From Siderastrea radians (taxonomy: Eukaryota > Cnidaria > Anthozoa > Scleractinia > Rhizangiidae): a DNA stretch of 64,000 nt. The stretch is taken from positions 51,425,841 through 51,489,840 of the forward strand of contig OZ024890.1 in assembly GCA_964017195.1 (NCBI GenBank), written 5' to 3'. Positions 35,403 through 47,484 of the stretch are shown piece after piece. Numbering within the stretch: the stretch's first letter is position 1; each line of letters begins with the position of its first letter. The notes below the pieces were generated by a model that ran no database searches, was not told where the DNA came from, and saw only the letters and a list, made by a program, of their open reading frames with translations. The position numbers and the translations under genes were made by a program.

Positions 35403-36233
35403 CTTGAGATGAAAAATGAAAATAGTTAGGGCTTTTAATCATTAAGTGACGTGAAATATAACTACAAAAGAGCCTGGGGAGGAAATTTGGTTTATTGATC
35501 TGAACCGTCTTGTATTATTACGCAGAGTTCACGACTTTCAGCGAAAACAAGCGAGCTTGACACCCTGTGAATCATGAAACGGTACAGAAGGTAAGGCCGC
35601 ATCGTTGTTTGTTATTTAAATAGGCCACCTTCCATGGGTTGAAATACAGTATTCGAAGGGTCCGTGTTGTTTTCGGCTCAATCAATGGGGTAAAGACCAA
35701 AGGAATTTGAACATTTAGATTTAAAATATTGCCAAACGTCTGAAAACTTAACCATCAAACTTCAGAAAAAGCCTAAGTTAATTTTTGCCATCAATCATCA
35801 AGGGAAGCAGCTCTTATTAGTCGTGAAAAGGTCTCAAATCTTCAATGTTAGGTCATTCAGCAGTTCATATAACTGGTAAAGAATGTCATTAAATATATAC
35901 TATTAAATATATAGTGATTAAATATATAGTGAGCACATCAATGCAAAATCACAGAAGGCAAAGTTAAAGTTGATGACTATCGAAAGAACGTTATCCCGAG
36001 AAAACGAAACATTCCCTTGAAGTACTAACAATAGTCAGCATTTAAGATGAGATTGCTTAAAAATTTTTTCAATAACCTACAAGCGTCAAAAAGCTGTATT
36101 TTTAACCGTCATCCGTCCTGCTACTTCCCCAGTGAGTCCGTCTTGGAGTCTATTCTTCCGGAATGAAAGAAGAGATGTATAAACAAATAACCGTCCCACG
36201 GACCGGGATATCTCGTGGCTGTTGATGCATTTT

Positions 36234-36394
36234 TGCTTGTTTGTTTGTTTGTTTGTTTGTTTGTTTTCTTGTTTGTTTGTTTGTTTGTTTGCTTGTTTGT
36301 TTGTTTGTTTGTTTGTTTGTTTGTTTGTTTGGTTGGTTGGTTGGTTGGTTGGTTGGTTGGTTGGTTGGTTGGTTGGTTGGTTGGTTGGTTGGTT
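36234..36394 (+). repeat. (TTTG)n then (GGTT)n microsatellite
   Basis: About 24 TTTG/TTGC-type units lead directly into about 15 GGTT units. All three plus frames and one minus frame stay open through it, only because the repeat lacks stops. Confidence 0.95.
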
Positions 36395-36460
36395 TTTTTT
36401 TATTTCTCCAAGAAGAGTTTTGTATTTCATTTCACCAATATGTTTCTATCCGTTAATCAG

Positions 36461-36781
36461 GGTCCCAAAGGGGGGTCTTTGGAGTCCTGGAGCCCCGAAA
36501 TTTTTGTCGTGGAGCCCGTAGCCTCCAACGCAGACTTCCTTAGTGCTCGTCCCGCAATGGGGGAGGAATGCGTCACGAAGCCAAAGAATTTCTGCGTTGG
36601 AGGCTACGGGGCAGGAAGCCTTTCGCTACTTGGAGTCTGGACAGAAATGCTGATTCTGGCTAAATAGAACCCTGGAGTAGAGCAATGGAGCTCTAGAGCC
36701 CCGAATGATCCGTCTTGGAGCCCTGGAGCCCTGTGTTTTTTAGGCCGGAGCTCTGGAGCCCTAAACACCTTTGGGACCCCG
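36461..36781. mobile_element. hAT-like MITE with 8-9-bp target duplication
   Basis: The left end GGTCCCAAAGGGGG and the inverted right end CACCTTTGGGACCCC form the termini. GTTAATCAG occurs directly outside both ends (36452-36460 and 36782-36790), giving an 8-9-bp target-site duplication typical of hAT elements. The interior repeats TGGAGCCC motifs and contains a second element at 36506-36611. Confidence 0.75.
36506..36611. mobile_element. Nested ~106-bp MITE
   Basis: CCCGTAGCCTCCAACGCAGA at the left is the near-perfect inverse of TCTGCGTTGGAGGCTACGGG at the right. It lies wholly inside the hAT-like element, so it inserted after it or is part of a composite. No coding capacity. Confidence 0.75.
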
Positions 36782-37029
36782 GTTAATCAGCAATGAAGTT
36801 TGATCTAATTCTATAACTTTCTTTCTCTTGTCAATCTCTCTTCTCACCAATTTTTCACATATAAATCTTTTTTTATTATTACTCGTATCTCTTGTTGGGC
36901 TAATAATATAAAGCATCTTCTTCTTTTCTATTCACTCTTAAGTTTGAACCTATCATCTGATCTACATTTTTAAGAGGTTAAGCCGCGATGAGTTATGAAT
37001 TTTGTCTGGATTTTTGGATAACAGTAGGA

Positions 37030-39465
37030 TCTTACAACTCCTTTATCTGACTATCACATATCTGATCACTGGTCTGTTACTTGCTTGTTAAACCTCGACA
37101 AGCCAAATGTAACCAGGAAGACAGTGACATTTAGGAGGATCAAGGGCGTTGACCTGGCAGCTCTGTCTAATGAACTCTTTTCCGCGGACCTTATGCATAA
37201 ATATTCCCGACACGCTTAGTGAGCTTGTTGATTGTTACAACACTACACTTTCGTCTGCCCTTGACCGTCATGCTCCCCTCGTAACCAGGACTATCCCAGT
37301 CCGGCCTCTCGTGCCGTGGTTCAATGACGAAATAAAGTAGGCGAGGAGACAAAGGCGCAAGGTGGAGAGGAGATGGCGTCGCACAGGCCTGGTTGCTGAT
37401 TTGCGCGCGTTCAAGGATCTTAGAAACAAAACAAACAATCTGATGAATGACGCACGTAGGGTGTTTTACAGAGACCTCATTGACGAGAACAGTGGCGACC
37501 AGAAAAAACTATTCTCGGTGGCAAAGAGATTGCTTGGCGCGGAGCGAGATACTCAATATTCTCCTTTTAAGGACAAGGTTGTACTTACCAATAAGTTCGG
37601 TGAATTTTTTCGCTCAGAAGATTGCTGTCATACAAAACAAGCTTGATGACATGGCTGCAACAGTGTCGCCTTACAGTGACAAGTGTGTAGTGGACACACC
37701 TGCCGTGCAACCTATGAATTGTTTTAGAGTATTGAATGAGTCGGAAGTCCAAAGGCCCATTATGGCCACGCCCAAGAAATCCTGCACGCTTGACCCAATG
37801 CCTACGCCTCTAGTTGTCGGCTGCATTGATAGTCTGTTGCCTGTCATCACCAAGATCATTAATCTCTCACTACATACGAGCTCATTTGCTGATCAATGGA
37901 AGTGTGCGCTAGTTCATCCTCTGTTGAAGAAGCTTGGACTTGACTTGATTTTTCAGAGCTTTAGACCAGTTAGCAATCTGCAGTACATCTCTAAGCTTAC
38001 CGAAAAGGCTGTACTTAGTCAAACCCACGAGTACATGGTCGTCAATGAAATCTATCCTGATATGCAATCGTCTTATCGTTAACAGCACAGTACTGAAACA
38101 GCCTTGCTCAAAGTTATGAACGACGTCGTCTTGAAAATGAACTCTCAGCATGTTACTTTGACGGTCCTGTTGGATCGTAGCGCGGCAATCGACACAGTCG
38201 ATCATAATATCTTGTTGGAGTGACTGCGTAGGGATGTCGGCATAAGAGGGAAAGTGCTTGACTGGTTCAGCTCATATCTGTCGAGTCGGAGCCAGCAAGT
38301 CTCCATCGATGGGTCGCTTTCTAGACAGTACCCGCTTGACTGTGGTGTACCTCAGGGTTCTTGTCTGGGTCCCTTGCTGTTCGTCATTTATACTTCCTCG
38401 CTGTTTAAGGTTATCGAGCGTCACCTCCCGCAGGTTCACTGTTTCGCGGACGACACACAGCTGTACCTCAGTTTCAGAGCGGACGAGGACAACGCACAAG
38501 ATGTGGCGTTACGTGCCATGGAGGAGTGTATACGTGACATACGGAACTGGCTGATTGACGGAAGGTTATTACTGAATGACGATAAAACCGAATTTCTCGT
38601 CATTGGGACTCGGCAGCAGCTCAACAAACTTAGCCCCTTGAGTCTGCAAGTTGGTGATCATAATATTGATCTTTCTTTAAATGCTAGAGACTTGGGGGCT
38701 ATTATAGATAATTCACGAAGTATGAACAATCATATTAACGAAATATGTAAAGCCTCTCTCTATCATATTCATAATATCCGTCGAATTTCTAAATTTTTGT
38801 CTAAGGAATGCCTTCAGACATTAGTTCATGCTTTTGTGACCTCAAGACTAGATTGTTGTAACAGTTTACTTTATGGGCTGCCCTAATATCAGATTTGTAA
38901 GCTACATCGAGTCCAGAACACTGCCGCAAGACTTATTACGAACACTAGGAAGTATGACCGTATCTCGCCAGTTCTCTATGAGCTTCATTGGTTGCCAGCG
39001 TTTTATCGTATCTATTTTAAAATTTTAATTATTGCTTTTAAGGTCATACATGGCATGTCACCTAGCTATATTGGCGATTTAGTTAGCGTTAGGTCCTGTT
39101 CTGCATATTCATTGAGATCGAAATACACTGTTGTTTTGGAACGTCCTATGGGGCGCATATTGGCAACTTCAGGCGCTAGATCGTTTTACGCTGCCGCCCC
39201 TACATTGTGGAATAGCCTTACCGCGCATATCCGTGAGATCGAATCACTGGGCGCTTTTAAGAGACATGTCAAGACACATCTTATTAGATTAGCTTTTACG
39301 TAGTTTTAATATATTTCATTTTATTCTCATTTTATTGATGTATTTTTTATTGGCATTTTTCCTTTTTTATCGGTTTTATTTATCATAGATTCGTTTTATT
39401 AATTTTAACTAGTATGTTGTGAAAGTAAAGCGCTTTTGATCATAGGCGCTAGAGCAAGTTAATAA

Positions 39466-39515
<50 letters not shown>

Positions 39516-39520
39516 CTTGT
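37030..39520 (+). mobile_element. CR1/L2-type non-LTR retrotransposon, 5'-truncated and dead
   Basis: In order along the plus strand: the tail of the endonuclease with the SDH motif (YHISDHWSVTCLLN), a linker with LDRHAPL and VPWFNDEIK, a reverse transcriptase with [46 protein letters not shown] and catalytic [11 protein letters not shown], then a C-terminal part with LHRVQNTAARLI and APTLWNSL. It ends in a 3' UTR with GTAAAGCGC, GGCGCTA and an (ATT)n tail (39463-39515). Lesions include frame changes near 37195 and 37600 and in-frame stops at 37338, 38080, 38221 and 38884. It lies antisense in the ACSM intron between the exons at 40788 and 35402. Confidence 0.92.
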
Positions 39521-40787
39521 TAAGAAACAACAGACTCTACATAAGAATCAATGGAACATTGATTTCATTCGATTCTACGTATATGCGAATTGATAAATTT
39601 AAAAAATCTGCAACTACTAGGAAAAACCACATTATTAGCCCAGACCATCGAAGACCAGATAAACGCGGCTCTAATAACCCATTCATTATTTTTCTTAAGA
39701 AATCACGCAATCAAAAATTAAATATAATTATACTGTACCCCTTTTAAGAGGGTGAGTAAAGCTACTTGCGTTGGGCTCTCTAAGGTGACTCTCTTGACTG
39801 CGTCGATTTCTTGATATCACGGACACTACCTTTAGCACTCCAAATTCCATAAATGTTATTCTTCTGTGGATCATCTTCGATTGTTACTCTCAACATTAGC
39901 AACATCAAAGTAGATTATCAAAATGCCTTCTCTGGTCTCCTCTTAATACCGGGCTTAATAGAACAAATTATTCCATTCGCGTTTCCTGCTTTCTTAAACA
40001 ATCCTTTTTTATGTATCTCTCGAATAACAATCCCCAATGGACAAAAGCCGCAAATGGTGAATTGAATGTTCCATCACAGGTTTTCCAGTCACATCGGCAA
40101 AATCAAACATTACCCCCATACAAGATATCTGATTATGAAATCAAAACCGGAAATCGACTGTTCGTATCGACTGTGTATGCTTCACAATCAACACAAGTAT
40201 AATCACGATATGCTCCTGACGAACTATATCCTAAGAACACATCGCTGTTTATCACTCTAATCAGCAGTACCCTATTACCCTAGTTATCTGATACATCATA
40301 CATCTCCGACAAGGCCCGAAACATAGCGAAGTTACTCCCTCGGGAATATCGAACATCATACGATAAGACAGAATCTACACGACTGGTCACGGAAAAAACC
40401 ACAGGACTGCACTGATGTGGTCACATAATCTCTTGGTTGCTATCGCAACCACGAGATAAAAGAGAAAAGTTTAATAGAAAAAAGGACAGAAACAGAAGAG
40501 ATACGTAGACAGAAAAAATATCCTTGGGACCCTATTTTCTCTTCTTTTTTAAGGGAAATAAACGTCTCTTGGCGTGTAGGATGGAGTAAATAAGTAATTA
40601 TACAATGTAACCTTAAACTATTTAAATGAGTGAGAGTCGAAACATATTTTTGTAACAGATGGGTACCCTAATGATAATATATTTTAAACCGCTGACACGT
40701 TAGACGGAAAAAATTGCGCTTTAGCGTTTTGCTGCATGCGATCGACGGTGACCTTTCATTGAGACCTTCCCCTAACAAAATAGTTAC
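39521..40787. other. No gene recognised (ACSM intron)
   Basis: AT-rich intronic sequence after the LINE tail, with overlapping short frames and no domain resemblance. No inverted-repeat ends were seen. Confidence 0.55.
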
Positions 40788-40888
40788 CGTTTTGAGTTAA
40801 AAGCGACGTCTTGAAAATCCCACTTCAGTTCTTGTCCTTCGCCATCTACCCACCAAAGAGCAGGACCGTCCTTTTTTCTTTCACCTCT
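40788..40888 (-). pseudogene. ACSM pseudogene, exon with PALWWVDGEG
   Basis: Acceptor GTTATAG and donor GTAACT bound a 101-nt exon, phase 0 in and two bases (CG) out. It reads RGERKKDGPALWWVDGEGQE, then LKWDFQDVAFNSK. The family pattern is TGERPxxPALWWVNGKGxE, then xWSFxEL. Choosing the upstream acceptor keeps the GER motif. No lesions. Confidence 0.93.
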
Positions 40889-41411
40889 CTATAACATGAA
40901 TTGATTACCATAACATTATCTCTTAAAACAATAATGTCGAAGAGGGCTAAGGTTTGGAGGGTTTGGCCTCGCATATAAAAATGTTATGCAAGTATTCGTC
41001 CTAAAATCCCATTTTATGGGCCGGGCTTCAAGGCATTATTCCTCACATAGTCAGAGAACACAAAGAATTCAAAGCATTAACCAATATTTTCAGATTTGTT
41101 TCGGCGGTTTCCTTGAACATGTCTTAATCAGGCCTCTTTTTGTGCAAGTTCCTTATTTCCACCATAAACGAAGGATACACTGATAACTAATTTGTTTTGA
41201 TATATTGAATCTTAACAACCAAAAACGGTACTATATATAGATCTGTAAACCTATGAAATATTAAACCGAGCATCCTCGCCAGTTTTATGTTGGAGCCCCT
41301 CTTTCATCTGGAAAGGGTATAAATAATGGTGATAGGACTGAGTAGAGTGATTTACGAAATCGGACGACCGCGTAGCAGGAGTCCGATTTGTTTAATCACG
41401 GGTATGATTAC

Positions 41412-41727
41412 GGACCGAATTGGACGACACGAAGTCCTGTTACCAATTAATCATATCTATAACGAAGTTCGAGAAAGAAAAAAGAGAAAAACTTTCCGGG
41501 GAAAGAAAAGACAACAGTTTTAGTCGCGAGGTACTTAAAAACAAACTTATTCAAGTGGAACTTTGCCATAACAGCGGGATTGGACCGAATTAGACAACAA
41601 CAAGTCCTGTTACCAACTGAATTAATCAATCTATAACAAAATTCGGGAAAGAAAAAGGAGAAAACGTTCTGAAGAAGGAATAGACAACAGTTTTAATTGC
41701 AAGATACTTAAAAAAACAACTTGTAAC
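41412..41727. repeat. Tandem direct repeat, two ~145-bp units
   Basis: Units at about 41412-41553 and 41582-41727 share GGACCGAATT, AAGTCCTGTTACCAA, GGGAAAG/GAGAAAG AAAAA tracts, GACAACAGTTTTA and a GATACTTAAAAA-type end. The frames within are not conserved. Confidence 0.8.
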
Positions 41728-42017
41728 TGATCCATCAGAGCGCACGCTCCGACGCGTACTGTCCAATTACTTAGGCGTGATGCGTTCATTGTCCAATTAC
41801 ACTGTCCTATTAATGCTCAAATCATGGCTCGCGATAGCCAATCAGATTCGAGAATTTTGTTATAGTTATGATTAATGGAGAGATTGGCGGAGTCACTTGG
41901 TAAAATTTTTACAGAGTAGACAAATCTATAGAGCTGTGGACAAGAAATCTAGGCAGCCCAAGGTTCAAGTAACTGATTCGAGTTCTCGTGAACTGGGCCC
42001 AACTAATAGTCAACTTG

Positions 42018-42145
42018 CTAGCCTGTTCCAGGCTTGCAGATAATAGGGAGAGGTAAAATTACAAAGAAACACGAAAACAAGACGGGCCGGATCTTAGGAC
42101 ACGGTGTCTTATTTTTCCGCTATCATGGAGCCCGGAACAGGCTAG
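42018..42145. mobile_element. 128-bp MITE with CTAGCCTGTTCC ends
   Basis: CTAGCCTGTTCCAGGCTTGC on the left is matched inverted by GAGCCCGGAACAGGCTAG on the right. Interior is non-coding. Confidence 0.7.
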
Positions 42146-42248
42146 ATTGCCTCTCGCAAATCAAAGGGCAACGTATGTAAAGAAGAACAAATTGCCTCGC
42201 TTTTTTTTCTACATTAAAAAGCGAGATTAATTATAAACTGAATGTCAC

Positions 42249-42347
42249 CTTTTCTTTCTGTGCCCAGTCATCAATGACGTCTGCGAAGTTGAAGTACTCT
42301 GGGACTTGAAAATCTTTTGTTCCCCAGATTGGGTCCCCCGGCGCCAT
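42249..42347 (-). pseudogene. ACSM pseudogene, first recognised exon
   Basis: The 99-nt exon part starts at ATG (42345-42347) and ends at donor GTGACA in phase 0. It reads MAPGDPIWGTKDFQVPEYFN, then FADVIDDWAQKEK. The family N-terminus is VPEYFNFAxDVLDxWxxxEK. The frame stays open upstream to a possible acceptor (TTTTCTATAG, about 42374), so this may be an internal exon following a transit-peptide exon that I could not find. The Met start is therefore provisional. Confidence 0.85.
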
Positions 42348-42349
42348 CT

Positions 42350-44022
42350 TACACTTAGCAACAGAACCTTCAGCTATAGAAAATTACTTTTAATTAATAT
42401 TGAAAATAAAGCTACAAAACGTAGCAAAGGAAAATTAGCCATAGCTGGTTGTGCTTTACATTCACCAAAAAGGCAAGACAGCTGTTGAACAGGGAACCTT
42501 TTTGTAGAAAAACATGTCCGAAACTTTTCTGATCAAGCAAGGAGTCACTTTCTAATCAAGCAAGGAGTCTTGTCAAGTCAATAAAAACTTATCAATGACA
42601 CTTATCAAGCTGAGGAAAAAGTGCTTGTGTGCAGAAAGCCATGTTGCAAGAAACGAACAAAACTTGTCAAGGAAGCTTCTTTATCGTTTCCACGAATAAT
42701 ATGTCTCGTCCATAACGACTCGATCTTCACAGATAATTCGTCAATTCAACCTTAACACACAATAAATAAAGAAGAAGCCCGTCAATCATTTAGACGAGCA
42801 AATATCACCGGACAAGTCATATGTGTCCGTGCACTGAACAACGTCGTCGTCGTCGTCGATGTTGTTGTTGTTGTTGTTTTGTTTTTGTTTTTGTTTTTGT
42901 TTTTTTTTTTCATTTTTTACACACGAGCAAATAAAGTTGTAAGAAAATCTTCCCAAGGAAGACTTGCTCCTGTGCAACCAGAAGGAGGGTCTCCTTAGAT
43001 GGAGGCAAAAATACCTCGTGCTAAGTTACTCTGAAAAAGCAATTTAAGTTCCAACTTGATTGTAATCGCCTTATTATATTATTACTTCTTTTTGTTGAGT
43101 TGTATGCTTTTGCAATACTGTAATAAGTTATAGTCATGCAAATAAAGCTAATTTGTGTTGTTGTTGTTGTTGTTGTTGTAGTGTGTCCTTTCAGCGGATA
43201 AGATGTCCTTATGCAGTCATCAAACGCACAAAAATTGTTATCGAGTTCAGTTTTCTGTGTTACGTTAATGTCCAAAAATCGTTGAGAGCTTTCTTTTACA
43301 GTTATCCGTCTGGCGCAAAGCTTTTTAAAACTTAAAATATGGCTTTCATTGTCCACCTAAGTTTCAGTACACTCAGCTTTTAAATCCAGAGATTATTTGT
43401 AATATTGGTGTGCTGACCACTTCTTGTTGCCAGTGCAAACTCTTGAAACGGAATGAATATTTCGCTGTTAAAGATTCTAGGTGGGTAGGTAGGTGAATCC
43501 CTACAGAAAACGAACACAGGCTCATTTCTGAGTCGACAGCTAGAATAAAATCTTCAAAGGAACATTACTTAAGCATTCTCACCACTATTCAGGTAGAACC
43601 AGCACTTAACTGGAAAAAAACACTTTGAGGAAAAGAATTCTACTGCAGACAGAAAACAAATCAAAAAGTGCAAGGCAGAGATACAGGACAGCACGCTGAC
43701 AATGTCACAGTTATTTAAACACGGAGTGAACCTGTAAAAAAGACGGCTGTGCCCCTCTGAAACGCTCGGTTGGCTTCCAAGCTAATCAGTAATGAAAGGT
43801 GGACGTCGAAGTAACGGTCACGTATTGGATATCGTTTGTTTATCCGAACAACGAATAAATACGTGTAGAACAAAAAGACCTAGTTGTTAAATATATAGTG
43901 TACAAACACAAGTAAGGCATCAAGTTTAACTGAAGTCGAAAACATTGAAAGTATGTGAGTCTGAAGATCTCAACTAGAGGTGATAAATATTGATCTGAAC
44001 CGCACACACTCAGTGGTCCCAG
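42350..44022. other. Intergenic, no gene recognised
   Basis: Start of the 15.8-kb interval between the divergent ACSM and ABCC loci. It contains low-complexity (GTC)n/(TTG)n/(GTTTTT)n at 42842-42912 and (TTG)n at 43156-43180, and no domain-bearing frame. A promoter for either gene cannot be identified from sequence alone. Confidence 0.5.
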
Positions 44023-45225
44023 CCTCGTTCCCAGGGTCCTGTAGCCTGCGTAGCAAGCGTTTCCGTAGGTTTTTCCGCCCGTTCGAGGCATCTTTCGCCC
44101 TTTGGGGGCGTGAAAATTAGGGTGAGCGCAACACTGAATGAAGGAGAGGGGAAGGGGAGGGGAGACGAGAAAAGGAAACGCTTGCCCGCAAACGCCCCTT
44201 TGACACTTCCGCAGATGGATAGATTATAGCGTGACAGCTTGTGAATAAAGTATTTTACGAATAACAGATCACCGGATGATACAAATTTACTTCCATCAAA
44301 ATCAAAACAAACTCCAAGCGATCGCTTCAGGATTTGTCGTAATTTCACAGTTAAATTTGGAACTTTATGTCAACCTGGGAAATCGGGTTTAGTTTCTTCG
44401 GAAAACCTTTTCAGCGCATCGCAAAGAAAGGATTCTTATGGAACAATTCTCGCTGATCTTTGCAGACTGGTTGGAGTGAAAAGTGAAAACTTAACTTAAT
44501 TTAGAGGTGTTTTCGGAACGTGTGCCAGTGCAATTTTTGCGTTCGAAAAATTCGGAATTTAGGGGCATTATTCGAAGTTATTGGGGATGCGATAGGTAAC
44601 GAATCTCCTGTTTCCCAAACTCTGCCAAAGCAGTCTATCAACTTGTGTAAACGGTTGCTAAAAAATCCATTAGGCAACAGCCCTTGTCGCAAGAATGTTT
44701 GTGTAGATTCCTTCGTGTCGGAAAAAGCTTCCCTCAAGTCTTTGAGATCTGCTGTCGGATCAGGATAAAACGATCTTCTTGAGTCAAATCTGAATATCGA
44801 CGATTTACCAGCTGGAGAGGAACTTCAGGTAAAAATAGTGATAGTGTGGGAAAGTCACTACAAGAATTCCCCGATCGAGACAAGGAAAGTAACCAGTTCG
44901 TTGTGTTCCTGTGGGTCACGCTCAAATGAACATACCTGATTTGATTGACGGATTTATCACTTGGCAATCAACACTACCATGCCGCGCCAATCAGAAAACT
45001 CCGTTCGTGGACGAACGGGTTTTTCAAAATCGTGGGTTTGCGGGCAAGTGTTTCCTTTCCTCCCTTCCCCTCCCCCTTCTCATGCTTTTTTGCACTCACC
45101 CCAGTTTTCGCGCGTTCAAAAAGCGAAAAATGCTTCAAACTTGCGGAAAGCCCTACGGAAACGCTTGCTACGCATGCTAAGGGTCCTGTCAAGAGGGATG
45201 AAGAGAGAGGACCCTGGGAACGAGG
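44023..45225. mobile_element. 1.2-kb element with ~180-bp inverted arms (CCTCGTTCCCAGGGTCCT ends)
   Basis: The left arm 44023-44193 and right arm 45036-45225 are inverted relatives. They share CCTCGTTCCCAGGGTCCT, a GTAGC plus AAGCGTTTCCGTAG block, a CCCCTTCCC polypyrimidine block and GGAAACGCTTGCCCGCAAAC. The interior holds overlapping short frames on both strands at about 44501-44768 that I do not recognise. Confidence 0.7.
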
Positions 45226-45621
45226 TTGCCCCTCGGGTTTCCGAAGGCATACCGAGCATCTTCTCGATATGTCGACAACGAAATGAAATGCAACAATACC
45301 TCGCTCTTTTTTAGTCCGCTATAGAATATTCACAGGATCCTAAATAATAGTTGTTGATATATCGAGAAAGCGCCGCTTACCGAATAAACACAGTATATGG
45401 ACTTCCACTATGCACTGGAATGAAAAGAAAGTTTTACTATGAATGGATTTTTTGTATGAGAATATCTTTTTCTTTAAGAAGCAGAATGGCTAAAACCAAA
45501 CAGAGTAAAAAAGTGAACTTCTTATTCGATAAAACAAAAACAAATTGTTATTTATGAGTCTACCGTCGCGGCAGGAAGAATCTGATCATTTGTGCATACA
45601 AAAAAACATTGGAATATTCGG

Positions 45622-47106
45622 TGTGGCATTCCGCCATTTCGTTTTTTCATTTCTAAAATTGAGACTTAAAACTGAATTTTCACGTTTCCCTCTTCGAAAA
45701 AATGTTTTAACTCCTCCTTTCGTCAGGGATCGAATTTTTACTTTTCATTAATTTCGTAAAAACGTACTCCGGTTTAGCCATTTGTACGCTGTTTTACGTT
45801 TTTTGTTTATTATTTTTTCTTTTTTCGTTCTTTGTTTTTCTCTTATCATCTTTCTTTTGTCCTATTTCGTTTATCCTTATTTCTTTTTCTTCCCTTTTCC
45901 GGTTTTCCTTTTTCCGTTAATCGTTTTTCCTTTTTCTTTTTCATATTTTACTAAGTGGCAGCCCCAGCAACCTTTGCGGCAATTTCCCACCTTTCCTACC
46001 ATTCTCCCGCCATTTGGATGTAAGTCACCTGGCTTCAAAACCGGCTCAAAGTCAACGTGGAAATTCATACGGTGCAAGTCAGAAATGGTGAACAGACTTT
46101 AAAGGTAAATCTGAATGGAAACATACTATCCGTGCTCTCAAAAGTCTTCAGTCTTCAGCCGGAAACTATTTATTTAATCGGAGACCAAACTGTCTTAACA
46201 CCAGATGCCTTCACTTCTGAATTCAGTGTGGACAGGAGTCCACAGGGAACCTTTGAAGAAAGAAGATGTGAACCCTCTTCCCCTTGGAAATAGATTTTCA
46301 TGTCAATCTGCTCTCTCTGGACCGAGCCGACGGAACACTTTCCCTCCACCTGGCGTCCCTGCAGCTGGTTCTCGTAAACTAGCATTTCCCTCGCGACCAA
46401 CGCTTACTTTCTAGAAGTCAAACAGTGGACCCAAACGGGTTTAACCAACCTCCTCAGTCAAACATCGACGAACTACTATCTAACTCAACCTCACTGGACC
46501 GATGTATGGCTCGCTTATGGCAATGTTGACGAACATTCTTCTGATTTAGCCCCCTTCTTACGTTGTTAAATTGAGTTTGCAACAGGAAAGCAATTTCTTT
46601 ATGCACTTTTCCAGTCCAGAAAAGAGATCGAATGTAATTTTCGTCAAATAAATCCATGCCAGATCACCGCAATGGCAAATAAACATTCAGAACGCAAAAG
46701 GACGTCCTGTCTCCAGGGTCCGGCGTTCATTTTCCGGTGACACTAAGTGATGAAAACGATTTTTTAAAAAAGGAAAAAGGAAAAAAGGAAAAACGATAAA
46801 CGAAAAAAGGAAAGTCGATAAAAGAAAATAAGAAAAACTATAAAGGAAAAACGGGAGAACGATGAAGGAAAAATAGAAAACGACAAAGGCAGGGCCAAAA
46901 AAGAAAACGGAAACAGAGGAAACGAAAAAAGGAAAACCGGAAACAGGACGTTTATACGAAACTATTGAAAAAGGAAAATTAACTAAAAAGGAGAGAACGT
47001 AATGACGAAACACTTATCGAACAGAGAAACCAAAATACAAATTACTGAGGATTTCAGTTTTAAGTCCAAATTTTAAAAATGAAAAGACGAAATGGCGGAA
47101 TGTAAC
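45622..47106. mobile_element. 1.5-kb foldback element with polypyrimidine/polypurine arms
   Basis: Outer ends CATTCCGCCATTTCG (from 45627) and its inverse CGAAATGGCGGAATG (to 47102) are followed inward on both sides by a TTAAAACTGAA match and then long arms. The left arm is almost pure pyrimidine on the plus strand (about 45780-45955). The right arm is almost pure purine (about 46755-46985). The interior of about 790 bp is of mixed composition without a recognised gene. Such arms could form intrastrand hairpins or triplex DNA, an inference from composition. Confidence 0.7.
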
Positions 47107-47484
47107 ACTGATTTGGAATCAGCTGATCATGTGTTTGCGCTTCCTTTCAAAATGTTTGAATTGAATAATGTAAGCGTTTCCAAAGCTCTAGGTAACAATA
47201 TTTTAAAGCAGGTGAATTGGCCGCAAATTATGACACTAAAGATAAGGAATACTAATCTTGCCATCGTATTGTTGAAGAAAATTTCCTAAAGTTTCTATTC
47301 CTGCTTTAACTTAAAACAAGACTAATAAAAACAAGACGGTCTTCCACAGAAACAACAAGATAGCGCTCAGTGCATATATCATTCTTTTGATTATAAAAAC
47401 CTTGAACTGCACAAAATATTCGTGCTACAATTTAAATCATGTGCGATAATCGATTCAGAAGATGAACATTTTACCTGCTCAATG

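Larger units (their letters stand above)
4791..42347 (-). pseudogene. Medium-chain acyl-CoA synthetase (ACSM family), multi-exon, disabled
   Basis: Thirteen exons, plus one tentative exon, read from 42347 down to 4791 and reconstruct nearly the whole ACSM family fold in order, about 500 residues. Family members activate fatty or aromatic acids to acyl-AMP and then acyl-CoA, usually in mitochondria. Landmarks are an N-terminal VPEYFNFADVIDDW, PALWWVDGEG, HRIPEYW, the P-loop FTSGTTGKSK, STGW, ERYGQTE, VRVKPYRP, a damaged TGD motif, GRIDDVI, NPYEVES and the catalytic-lysine end LTGKINRKEL. Exon phases match at every junction I could test. Four lesions argue against function: a frameshifting deletion near 15682-15701, TAG at 7052-7054 where the family has tyrosine, TDD for TGD, and two TGA codons in the tentative exon 18788-18880. 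No transit-peptide exon was found, so the 5' end may be incomplete. Confidence 0.85.

Noticed and set aside
36086..36667. Cys/Leu/Val-rich and Asn/Lys/Gln-rich frames up to 150 codons
   Set aside because: Read-through of (TTTG)n and (GGTT)n repeats and the adjacent MITE.
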